A stretch of 10,394 nucleotides of DNA from an uncultured Lachnospiraceae bacterium (GTDB lineage: Bacteria > Bacillota_A > Clostridia > Lachnospirales > Lachnospiraceae), in the NCBI GenBank assembly GCA_947175285.1, contig CAMWMM010000123.1, forward strand, positions 1 through 10,394, given 5' to 3'. Position numbers and translations under genes: made by a program. The stretch's first letter is position 1, and every line of letters starts with the position of its first letter. The notes beneath the pieces are model-generated. The model saw nothing but the letters and a program-made list of their open reading frames with translations, was not told the origin of the DNA and made no database searches. Below, one piece after another: positions 1 to 6,271 of the stretch.

Positions 1-1
1 C

Positions 2-319
2 AATGATACTTTCTATCGTTTTAGGGAGCGGGTGGCAGATATTGGAATTACAGTGCCTATTTGTGCCGGTATTATGCCGGTTATAAGCGCAAACCAGATA
101 AGTAAAAGTATTAATTTATCCGGTTCTTCCGTTCCGAAAGAGCTTGAAAATATGATTGCTGCTTATGGTAAAAACAAGGAAGATATGCGCAAAGCCGGTA
201 TTGATTATGCAGTCCGCCAGATTCTTGATTTGAAAGAGCATGGGGTAGACGGCATACATATTTACACAATGAACTGGCCGAAAACAACAGCGGAGATTAT
301 GGCGCGAGTAGTAATATAG
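2..319 (+). CDS. metF: Methylenetetrahydrofolate reductase, C-terminal 105 residues (5' end outside window)
   Basis: This is the C-terminal part of the flavoprotein that reduces 5,10-methylene-THF to 5-methyl-THF, the methyl donor for methionine synthesis in the cytosol. The frame is open from the first bases, and an apparent GTG start near 32 is internal. Recognisable MetF blocks are PICAGIMPV (about residues 19-27 of this fragment), the EDMRKAGI segment, and GVDGIHIYTMN near the end, which forms the last strand of the TIM barrel and contributes to folate and flavin binding. The chain ends soon after that motif, as expected for the short bacterial MetF of about 290 residues. The next gene starts 27 nt downstream on the same strand, so the two may be co-transcribed. 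I am confident of the family. Confidence 0.93.
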   Translation, partial: NDTFYRFRERVADIGITVPICAGIMPVISANQISKSINLSGSSVPKELENMIAAYGKNKEDMRKAGIDYAVRQILDLKEHGVDGIHIYTMNWPKTTAEIMARVVI

Positions 320-346
320 CGGGTGGAGTGAGGGAGGTATCTAGAT

Positions 347-844
347 ATGACTGTAAATGAAAAAATGAGCCTAGTCATTGCATTAGCTGAAAAAGCATTG
401 GAGAGAAACGAATTACCAATAGCATGTATTATATTTCATAATGATGCGATAATAGCCCAAAGTTATGCGTCAGAAATCGAAGATAAAAGATTGTTGGTTC
501 ATGCAGAGATAAAAGCGCTAATGGAACTGGATCAGAAAAGAATAAGTGCAGAAGAAAAAAGGCAAATGGAATTATTTACAAATTTAGAGCCTTGTATGAT
601 GTGCTTGGGAGCATCGATAGCATCATTTATCGGCAGAGTATACTATTCGCTCGCTGCGCCTTCTGATGGCGCAGCAAAATGGGCTGAGAAAACTTGGCAT
701 GAGCATCATGTAAAATCATCCTTCTATCTCCCGACCATTATGTCAGGAATCTTAGAATCAGAAAGTAAAGAGTTGTTTAAGAAATATGTAGATATTCATA
801 AAGAAGGTGCGTTGGTGGAGTGGGTGAAAGGCTTTCTTATTTGA
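347..844 (+). CDS. Nucleoside/CMP-type deaminase, zinc-dependent (TadA-like fold)
   Basis: This 165-residue protein belongs to the cytidine/deoxycytidylate deaminase superfamily, which hydrolyses an exocyclic amino group using a bound zinc. The catalytic HAE (H52, E54) and PCxxC (P82, C83, C86) motifs are intact and correctly spaced. H52, C83 and C86 should bind zinc, and E54 should act as proton shuttle. The C-terminal half (WAEKTWHEHH... to the end) does not look like canonical TadA, so I would not call it the tRNA adenosine deaminase. Free nucleoside or base deamination (guanine, cytosine or a nucleoside) is more likely, but the substrate is unknown. The ATG at 347 follows an AGGGAGG box at 331-337. 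A terminator overlaps the stop codon, so the transcript probably ends here. Confidence 0.85.
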   Translation: MTVNEKMSLVIALAEKALERNELPIACIIFHNDAIIAQSYASEIEDKRLLVHAEIKALMELDQKRISAEEKRQMELFTNLEPCMMCLGASIASFIGRVYYSLAAPSDGAAKWAEKTWHEHHVKSSFYLPTIMSGILESESKELFKKYVDIHKEGALVEWVKGFLI

Positions 845-863
845 TAGAAGGTCTTTTATTTTT
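827..863 (+). terminator. Intrinsic terminator overlapping the deaminase stop codon
   Basis: Bases 827-836 (AAAGGCTTTC) pair with 847-856 (GAAGGTCTTT) over ten positions, two of them G-U, around a 10-nt loop. A T-rich tail (TATTTTT, 857-863) follows. The stem begins inside the last codons of the deaminase gene, so it would end a metF-deaminase transcript. Confidence 0.6.
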
Positions 864-1058
864 ATGGGATAAAATAGTGAAATGCTTTTGAGATGGCAGG
901 GGAAAGGGAATCTTGAGTTAGTATTAGGCAAAATTAACATAAAAAGTGGCAAAATTAGCAGAATGGGGGTGTTGAAGATTATAACAGAGGGTTATAAAAT
1001 GAAATTTGAGAATTTATTGATTTTTGTTAGTTAATAGAGGAGATACTTTTTATGAATA
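864..1058. other. Gene-free AT-rich spacer
   Basis: I see no supported gene in this stretch. It holds one imperfect direct repeat, listed separately. It also holds two tiny open frames: 11 codons from about 998, and 7 codons at 1052 after an AGAGGAG box. Both are too short to call. They may be remnants of a decayed gene, but nothing in them is recognisable. Confidence 0.5.
927..960. repeat. Direct repeat of 13 bp at 21-bp spacing
   Basis: GGCAAAATTAACA (927-939) recurs as GGCAAAATTAGCA (948-960), matching at 12 of 13 positions with start points exactly 21 bp apart, which is two helical turns. It lies about 100 bp upstream of the promoter at 1059-1086. The spacing suits side-by-side binding of a dimeric regulator on one DNA face, but the regulator is unknown and chance in AT-rich DNA is possible. 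Confidence 0.4.
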
Positions 1059-1086
1059 TTGGGAAAGACAATTGAAATGATATAAT
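1059..1086 (+). promoter_or_regulatory. Sigma-A-type promoter, extended -10
   Basis: TTGGGA (1059-1064), a 16-bp spacer and a perfect TATAAT (1081-1086) preceded by TGA give a good vegetative promoter with an extended -10. Transcription would start near 1092, just at the 5' edge of the candidate structured RNA. Confidence 0.55.
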
Positions 1087-1090
1087 AAAA

Positions 1091-1179
1091 AGAAGTAGAG
1101 GTGTGCCTCTCTCTGCATTCAAAGAGTGGTGCTTCTAAAGGAAGTGGGATTGGGTGAAAGGTAGTGTCTCTTCTTTTTT
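1091..1179 (+). ncRNA. Candidate small structured RNA or structured leader, about 90 nt
   Basis: The stretch follows a strong promoter and ends in a T run (1174-1179). Its ends are complementary: AAAAAGAAG (1087-1095) pairs with CTTCTTTTT (1170-1178), and AGA/TCT extends the stem past a bulge. Inside are a perfect 5-bp hairpin AGAGG-TGTG-CCTCT (1097-1110), a possible CTCT/AGAG hairpin (1111-1126) and a CTTC/GAAG hairpin (1132-1144). G content is higher than in the flanks. There is no start codon with a ribosome binding site. I compared it from memory with SRP RNA, T-box, THF, fluoride and guanidine RNAs and could not match it. It could be a free small RNA, or a leader of the downstream genes ending in a weak terminator. 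Part of the outer stem lies upstream of the predicted start, so that stem may not fully form in the transcript. Confidence 0.35.
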
Positions 1180-1289
1180 ATTATGATACATCAAATATGG
1201 ATGGAGGCACAATATTTTACTATTCGGTTTATAAATTTAAGCAGATATATGAATAGGAAGGATATATTATAGAAGAATTAATAAAAGCA

Positions 1290-1298
1290 TGATATAAT
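1290..1298 (+). promoter_or_regulatory. Extended -10 promoter (TGATATAAT) for the 1330 gene
   Basis: TATAAT (1293-1298) is preceded by TGA, and no good -35 hexamer is visible at the right spacing, which is tolerable with an extended -10. The 12-bp string ATGATATAATAA at 1289-1300 is identical to 1077-1088 at the upstream promoter. A start near 1305 gives a leader of about 25 nt to the ATG at 1330. It also rules out the in-frame ATG at 1300, which would sit before the message begins. Confidence 0.5.
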
Positions 1299-1329
1299 AA
1301 TGTGCATAATATTTAGTGGAGGTAGGTTT

Positions 1330-1782
1330 ATGATAAAAGGTATGGCTATAAAAATTTTGAGCGATGTTGAGGTAAATGCTTGGGCAAGCAATCAACATGA
1401 GTTTCATGGAGTAGTTGCTTTAAAAAATCTCTTTGGTTATTTGAAAACATCTGCTACGGCACGTTGCTTTTATTTACATAATGGTGGTATTGAAGGTCCA
1501 AGAAATTGTAGTTTAACTTGGTATGATGCAAGAGAAAATGATCCAGAAAGAAGCGAGTATAGACTATATTATAATTCTGGGTTTATAAACGAATATGCAA
1601 AAGCTGGTGATACGATGGTTTTAACAATAGATGATAGTAATTTGGTGAACATCTTTGTCATTGCCAAGGGAACTCAAGCGGCAAGTTGTCTAATTAATAC
1701 TTTGGCAAGAGAAATAAATACAAACTATCAAATCATTAGTGATCAAAATCAAATAAATGCAGTTTTATCTATCTTAAAGTAG
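1330..1782 (+). CDS. Stand-alone EcoRII N-terminal-like (effector DNA-binding) domain protein
   Basis: The protein has 150 residues from the ATG at 1330, which follows GGAGG at 1318-1322. An in-frame ATG at 1300 lies at the predicted transcription start and is rejected. Residues 76-100, running from SEYRLYYNSGFINEYAKAGD into a hydrophobic strand, and the later NIFVIAKGTQAA segment resemble the EcoRII-N pseudobarrel from memory. In EcoRII that domain binds a second CCWGG copy and restrains the catalytic domain. Here the domain ends at about 150 residues with no nuclease attached. The gene starts a two-gene unit with the putative endonuclease 37 nt downstream, and a Dcm-like methyltransferase follows. 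I infer a specificity or effector subunit of a split restriction enzyme. The fold assignment is moderate and rests on motif resemblance and context. Confidence 0.5.
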   Translation: MIKGMAIKILSDVEVNAWASNQHEFHGVVALKNLFGYLKTSATARCFYLHNGGIEGPRNCSLTWYDARENDPERSEYRLYYNSGFINEYAKAGDTMVLTIDDSNLVNIFVIAKGTQAASCLINTLAREINTNYQIISDQNQINAVLSILK

Positions 1783-1819
1783 AGGTGTAAATAGCATTTT
1801 TGCCTAGGAGGAAACGGCA

Positions 1820-2554
1820 TTGCCATTTATTCAAGATTTACAAATTAAACAAGACGGAACAGCGAGAAAAAATTATCAACCTACGCCGCAGCAGAGGGCT
1901 GCAGCAGACCTTTTGCCAACTCAGCAGGAGATAATCATGACAGAGATTCTGACAAGAGCAAATCTTTTGAATGCAAGTGCGGCGGATAAATATGCTAATC
2001 TGCCTACTATTTTGCAAGAGAGAGATAATGTGTCAAATGACATTGCTGCCGCCGGACTAAGAGAGGATGTTTCAGTAATCGGTGGTGTTACAGAGATGAT
2101 TTGCGAAATAGGTCTACAAGCGGCAGCTCCAAATAGATATGCTCATTTGCCTAACGATTGGAAGTGGATTGGTGATTATGCTATTACAGGACTTCCTTTT
2201 AATTTATATATTTCTGTAAAGAGTTATTATGCAAGAGAACGGTTAATTGCAAGTGGAACAAGTCAGGGTGCCGCTCCTATTATTGGATATGGGCTCTTTA
2301 ATGATGAAGGAGAATGGAGTCCTAAAAGAGTTCACCAATACAGACATAGAGGCTTTGTAGCTATATATATGCCTACAGCTTTATATACAACATTGAGCCA
2401 AAAAGTAGGAAGAGGATATCCGGCAACTAATATATTGAACATATATAATAGACCGCTTTTGCGTGATATTAATGACTTTGTTAATGATATAGCTAATGTG
2501 GTGCAACAACAAGCTAGTCCAAATCAGTTAATAATTGACTTACAAAAATTTTAA
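1820..2554 (+). CDS. Putative type II restriction endonuclease, PD-(D/E)xK-like, TTG start
   Basis: The protein has 244 residues. The TTG start at 1820 is fixed by AGGAGG at 1806-1811, 8 nt upstream, and no ATG start fits. A likely nuclease core spans residues 90-185. It has an acidic helix (E92, E96), then GDY with D119, a strand ending in ISVKS (S132, V133, K134), E140, then GYGLF and HRGFVAIYMP. The D...SVK pattern recalls restriction enzymes in which serine replaces the acidic residue before lysine, such as Cfr10I. K134 and E140 are closer together than the Kx12-13E of that group, so the active-site call is tentative. Residues 1-60 are Gln- and Ala-rich and may contact the partner. Position between an EcoRII-N-like gene and a cytosine methyltransferase supports a restriction role. 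A rare start codon may limit its expression. I do not recognise a specific named family. Confidence 0.5.
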   Translation: MPFIQDLQIKQDGTARKNYQPTPQQRAAADLLPTQQEIIMTEILTRANLLNASAADKYANLPTILQERDNVSNDIAAAGLREDVSVIGGVTEMICEIGLQAAAPNRYAHLPNDWKWIGDYAITGLPFNLYISVKSYYARERLIASGTSQGAAPIIGYGLFNDEGEWSPKRVHQYRHRGFVAIYMPTALYTTLSQKVGRGYPATNILNIYNRPLLRDINDFVNDIANVVQQQASPNQLIIDLQKF

Positions 2555-2559
2555 AAACT

Positions 2560-2580
2560 AAAGGGCCATATGGCCCTTTT
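2560..2580 (+). terminator. Intrinsic terminator after the putative endonuclease gene
   Basis: The 20-bp palindrome at 2560-2579 (AAAGGGCCAT/ATGGCCCTTT) forms a stem of 8-10 pairs ending in TTTT, starting 5 nt after the stop codon. It separates the two-gene restriction unit from the methyltransferase promoter. The A-rich flank on the other strand could make it partly bidirectional. Confidence 0.8.
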
Positions 2581-2583
2581 AGA

Positions 2584-2612
2584 TTGCCTTATTTACTTGA
2601 ATGTGATAAAAT
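2584..2612 (+). promoter_or_regulatory. Promoter of the methyltransferase-mcrBC operon
   Basis: TTGCCT (2584-2589), a 17-bp spacer and TAAAAT (2607-2612) with an upstream TGA (extended -10) make a good vegetative promoter. The start would fall near 2619, inside the operator candidate at 2614-2628. An AAGGAG box at 2638-2643 then serves the ATG at 2653. Confidence 0.65.
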
Positions 2613-2613
2613 G

Positions 2614-2628
2614 AGGACAGATTGACCT
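2614..2628 (+). promoter_or_regulatory. Candidate autorepression operator for the methyltransferase helix-turn-helix
   Basis: The 15-mer AGGACAGATTGACCT is an imperfect inverted repeat (5 of 7 half-site positions pair). It matches the M.SsoII regulatory site, AGGACAAATTGTCCT as I recall it, at 13 of 15 positions. It begins 2 bp after the -10 hexamer and covers the predicted transcription start, where a bound repressor would block transcription. The adjoining gene encodes a helix-turn-helix fused to a cytosine methyltransferase, the same layout as M.SsoII. What is seen is the repeat and its location; the regulatory role is inferred from the family. Confidence 0.6.
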
Positions 2629-2652
2629 ATAACTGCAAAGGAGATTGTTGCT

Positions 2653-3876
2653 ATGGAATTACGTGAAGATATTAAGAATAAAAGACAGAAATTGGGTCTG
2701 ACACAAAAAGATTTTGCGGATGCTTTAGGGATGGGGAAAAATGGAGATCGAACTATTCGAAGATGGGAAAATGGAGAATCAACACCATCAGCTTTAGAAT
2801 ATAAGTCAATTATGGAATTTGCTGAAACAGTTCCTTTTACTGTTGTTGACAGTCCGGCATTTAACTTTATTGATTTGTTTGCCGGAATTGGAGGTATTAG
2901 AATACCATTTCAGGAATTGGGCGGGAAGTGCGTATTTACATCTGAATGGGATAAATTTGCACAGAAGACATACCGGATTAATTTTGGTGAACAACCAGCG
3001 GGGGATATAACACAGATTAAAGAAGAAGATATACCAAAGTTTGATGTATTACTAGGAGGATTCCCATGTCAACCGTTTTCTCAAGCAGGGTTAAAAAAAG
3101 GATTTGCAGATACAAGAGGAACTTTGTTTTTTGATATTGAACGAATTATAAATTATCATAGACCGAAGGCATTTTTGCTGGAAAATGTTAAACAGTTAAA
3201 AGGACACAATAAAGGAAGAACCTTGGAAGTTATTTTAAATCATCTTGAGGCTATGAATTATTATGTGAAATATGATGTCTTGCGTGCAGGAGATTTTGGA
3301 GTTCCACAGAATCGAGAAAGAATATATATAGTTGGGATAAGTAGAGACCATTTTGCTTTGTCAGAAAGCTATGAGTTTAAGTTTCCAGTACCAACTCGGG
3401 AAAGAACGAGAGTTGGCAATATTTTAGAGAAAAATGTTGATGAAAAATATACAATAAGTGATATTCTTTGGGAGGGACATCAAAGACGAAAGAAGGAACA
3501 TGAAGAAAAGGGAAATGGTTTTGGATATTCTCTTTTCAATGCGGAATCAGAATATACAAATACAATTAGTGCAAGATACTATAAAGATGGTAGTGAAATT
3601 CTGATTGACCAAGGAGAAGGCAAAAATCCAAGAAAGCTAACTCCAAGAGAGTGTGCAAGATTACAAGGATTTCCTGAGAAATTTATTATTCCGGTTTCTG
3701 ATACACAAGCATATAAGCAGTTTGGAAATTCGGTTGCTGTTCCAGTAATACGAGCTGTAGCATATAGGATAGTAAATGAAATAAATAATCTCCCTATTCG
3801 TCGGGGGAGATTTAAACCGCAAATTCTTGATTTGAAACCTATAGATGAAATCCTTGAGGTTGCGGACAAAATATAG
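2653..3876 (+). CDS. dcm: Helix-turn-helix/DNA (cytosine-5) methyltransferase, Dcm/M.SsoII type, likely CCWGG or CCNGG
   Basis: This 407-residue enzyme transfers a methyl group from S-adenosylmethionine to C5 of cytosine in DNA. Residues 1-60 form an XRE-like helix-turn-helix (LTQKDFADAL, then RTIRRWENGESTPS). Catalytic motifs follow in order: I (DLFAGIGGIR, 74-83), IV (GGFPCQPFSQAG with nucleophile C139), VI (ENV, 177-179), VIII (QNRERIYIVG, 219-228) and X (QFGNSVAVPV, 356-365). The target-recognition end, with TISARYYKDGSEILID (304-319) and LTPRECARL, is nearly that of E. coli Dcm as I recall it, so the inner cytosine of CCWGG or CCNGG is the likely target. In M.SsoII and M.ScrFIA the extra N-terminal domain represses the enzyme's own gene. 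A matching operator lies at 2614-2628. The mcrB gene begins 21 nt downstream. Confidence 0.92.
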   Translation: MELREDIKNKRQKLGLTQKDFADALGMGKNGDRTIRRWENGESTPSALEYKSIMEFAETVPFTVVDSPAFNFIDLFAGIGGIRIPFQELGGKCVFTSEWDKFAQKTYRINFGEQPAGDITQIKEEDIPKFDVLLGGFPCQPFSQAGLKKGFADTRGTLFFDIERIINYHRPKAFLLENVKQLKGHNKGRTLEVILNHLEAMNYYVKYDVLRAGDFGVPQNRERIYIVGISRDHFALSESYEFKFPVPTRERTRVGNILEKNVDEKYTISDILWEGHQRRKKEHEEKGNGFGYSLFNAESEYTNTISARYYKDGSEILIDQGEGKNPRKLTPRECARLQGFPEKFIIPVSDTQAYKQFGNSVAVPVIRAVAYRIVNEINNLPIRRGRFKPQILDLKPIDEILEVADKI

Positions 3877-3897
3877 AGAGATAAGGGAGCATAGTAT

Positions 3898-6270
3898 ATG
3901 GAAATAAGTAAAAATGTAATATTGAAGGATATGGGGTTAATTGTAAAAGAAACAAGAAAAAAATTGTTGGATTTTTCTCATGAAGACATACAATTAAGTG
4001 ATTCATTTAAGAAAGCATTTAGCTCGTATATTAGCAGAGCAGGGAATGAAATTGTATTTGAAAGAACTACGGCTATTATTACTAACTCTTCAGGACAAAA
4101 AATATATGCACCGAATCAGTGGTTTATTATTGCTTCGTATGCGGTTCCGCTTGCTAAAGAAGTAATGCGTTACAGAGAGTTTAGTGAGGCATTTATAGAT
4201 AAATGTATATTAGAAATCCCAAAATCACTTCAGAAAGAAATTAAAGAGAAAAAAGATGTATATCAGTTAATGAGATCGGGGGAAGAGAAAAAAAAGGAAA
4301 GAAAACTACTTGAAAGTATTCTAAAACAAAGATTTTTTGAAGAATATTTGAATAATGGTTATGAAAAAGTAATTGCCACATCCAATACAAATTATTTGAT
4401 TCGATTTATGAAAGATTCAAAATGGTGGCTTGGTGGAAAAGGAATAGAGCGAACAAATGATTACTTTGTATCACCAATTTTAGGTGTGCTAAACTTGGTA
4501 AATGCTAGTCAGTCATATGTAGCTAACATGACATATGCGTATGTAACTAATAAGGAGATTTATGATACGCTTTCGACAATGGTAGTTAGTGAGGCGGTTA
4601 AGATAGAGAATATTGCACAGGTGGATGAATTAACACCAGAATGGTTTAGAACTAAGGCAAAAGAGTTAGTGGGATTTGAGGAAAGAATACAGCCTCTTTA
4701 TGATGAATTTAAGAAGAAGTTTGCACCAGAAAAATTGGCTGAATTAAGCGGTAAAGAGGTTTTATGTAACATTTTTTTAAATCCTTATAATAAGGAAAAT
4801 GTGTGCAGGGTTATGGAATATGATAACGATAATCATTTATACTTTGGAAGTATTAAGAGTGGTACTGCTTTTAAATATGGTTTGTTCTATAGTCCTAAAG
4901 TAAGGAGTTGGGTTACCGGAACATCACAGAATCCTGAGTATATTGATGAAGAAACTGCTATAGAGATTGGTACTGAGATGCGTGACTATTTATTAGCTGG
5001 AGTGAAAGTGTTAAGTACTTATGAATCGATAGAAAACGGTGATGCGTTCAACAGAGTGTATGAAGAACTTCTGGAAGCTACAGGTGGTCACATTAGAAGA
5101 ATTTGGTTTTTGAAGTACTATCATATGATATTTCCTAATCTTCTTCCAACAATCTATAGTGATACAGCGCAGAACACAGCACTTGAAACGATAGGAAAAA
5201 AGCCTGAAACAACATTGTTTGGTCGCATTGGTCAGATAGAGATGTTTGTAAATGAATGTGGAATATCTAATGCAATGTTTAATCATTTGATGTGGCATTA
5301 TGCTGTGAATGAGAATATATCTGAGGAAGGAAGTTTGGAGGATAAATATTTGAAATCATGCTTAGAGATAGTAAGAGAACCACGTACTAATAAAGTGCAT
5401 CCGATTAATTTTATTGTATATGGTGCACCGGGAACAGGTAAGACATATTCTATGGTTGAATACGCACTTGCTATTGTTGAAAATGTTCCTGTAGAGGAAT
5501 TTAGAGAAAACAACAAAAATCGAAAAGATAATGTTGCACGTTATAAAGATTTGGTTAGGACTGGACAGATTGTATTTACAACATTCCATCAGAATTACGG
5601 ATATGAGGAGTTTATCCAAGGACTCCGTCCAGACAAGGATAGCGAAACAATGGCATTTAAGACAGTAGATGGTGTGTTTAAAACTATTGCAGATACCGCT
5701 CTTAATGATACAGAGGGCAAGAATTATATCATTATTATCGATGAAATTAACCGTGCAAATATTTCAAAGGTATTTGGAGAACTGATTACACTTATTGAAG
5801 AAGATAAGCGTTGGGGAGAGTTGAACGAAACAAGTGCAACATTACAGTCTGGCGATCCATTCGCAGTTCCCAATAATCTGTATATTGTTGGTACCATGAA
5901 TTCAGCAGATAAATCGATTTCATTAATCGATGCCGCATTGCGCAGAAGATTTGATTTTATAGAGCAGAAGCCAGATTCAAGTCTTGTTGCTGACCCTGTG
6001 CTAAAGATTATTATTGAAACCATAAACCTTAGTCTTGTAGAGGAATTAGACAGCACAGACCTTTTAGTTGGTCATTCATATTTTATGAATAAGACCGAAA
6101 AGGATTTATGCAATATTCTTAATAATAACATTATTCCGTTGTTATATGAGTATTTCTATGACAATCGCAAGAAGATAGCCTCACTTTTGGCAGAGGCTAT
6201 TAAGAAGGCAGAAGCTAAAGTAGAAATTGTTGATGAGAAGGTTGGAAGATTAAGAGTAAAGGACGTGTAG
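3898..6270 (+). CDS. mcrB: McrB-type GTP-dependent restriction ATPase/GTPase subunit
   Basis: This 790-residue AAA+ protein forms the ring motor that recognises DNA and activates McrC for cleavage. The C-terminal AAA+ module has Walker A GAPGTGKT (509-516), Walker B IIIIDEINR with D615 and E616, the guanine-recognition block GTMNSADKS (from 665; NTAD in E. coli McrB), and the LRRRFDF arginine region. Residues 1-500 are much longer than the roughly 160-residue DNA-binding domain of E. coli McrB. They include a beta-rich block near 290-350 (YFGSIKSGTAFKYGLF) and a helical block near 400-425 (IWFLKYYHMIFPN). I take this as an alternative target-recognition region of unknown specificity. The start at 3898 follows AAGGGAG at 3883-3889. 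The mcrC gene starts 1 nt after the stop, so the two are translationally linked. Confidence 0.92.
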   Translation: MEISKNVILKDMGLIVKETRKKLLDFSHEDIQLSDSFKKAFSSYISRAGNEIVFERTTAIITNSSGQKIYAPNQWFIIASYAVPLAKEVMRYREFSEAFIDKCILEIPKSLQKEIKEKKDVYQLMRSGEEKKKERKLLESILKQRFFEEYLNNGYEKVIATSNTNYLIRFMKDSKWWLGGKGIERTNDYFVSPILGVLNLVNASQSYVANMTYAYVTNKEIYDTLSTMVVSEAVKIENIAQVDELTPEWFRTKAKELVGFEERIQPLYDEFKKKFAPEKLAELSGKEVLCNIFLNPYNKENVCRVMEYDNDNHLYFGSIKSGTAFKYGLFYSPKVRSWVTGTSQNPEYIDEETAIEIGTEMRDYLLAGVKVLSTYESIENGDAFNRVYEELLEATGGHIRRIWFLKYYHMIFPNLLPTIYSDTAQNTALETIGKKPETTLFGRIGQIEMFVNECGISNAMFNHLMWHYAVNENISEEGSLEDKYLKSCLEIVREPRTNKVHPINFIVYGAPGTGKTYSMVEYALAIVENVPVEEFRENNKNRKDNVARYKDLVRTGQIVFTTFHQNYGYEEFIQGLRPDKDSETMAFKTVDGVFKTIADTALNDTEGKNYIIIIDEINRANISKVFGELITLIEEDKRWGELNETSATLQSGDPFAVPNNLYIVGTMNSADKSISLIDAALRRRFDFIEQKPDSSLVADPVLKIIIETINLSLVEELDSTDLLVGHSYFMNKTEKDLCNILNNNIIPLLYEYFYDNRKKIASLLAEAIKKAEAKVEIVDEKVGRLRVKDV

Positions 6271-6271
6271 T

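Noticed and set aside
347..844. Assignment as tRNA adenosine deaminase TadA
   Set aside because: The zinc motifs are shared by the whole superfamily, and the C-terminal half does not resemble TadA.
1087..1180. SRP RNA (scRNA), T-box or retron RNA at the candidate small RNA
   Set aside because: The conserved GGUCAGG...GGAAG...AGCAGCC core of SRP RNA is absent, no T-box GGUGG/ACCGC element is seen, and no reverse transcriptase gene is in the window.
1300..1329. Upstream ATG at 1300 as start of the EcoRII-N-like gene
   Set aside because: It overlaps the end of the predicted -10/start region and has no ribosome binding site. The ATG at 1330 has GGAGG 7 nt upstream.
1783..1819. Second copy of the methyltransferase operator before the restriction genes
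   Set aside because: I looked at 1290-1330 and 1783-1819 for AGGACA-N3-TGTCCT-like repeats. Only an over-long AGG...CCT pairing was present.
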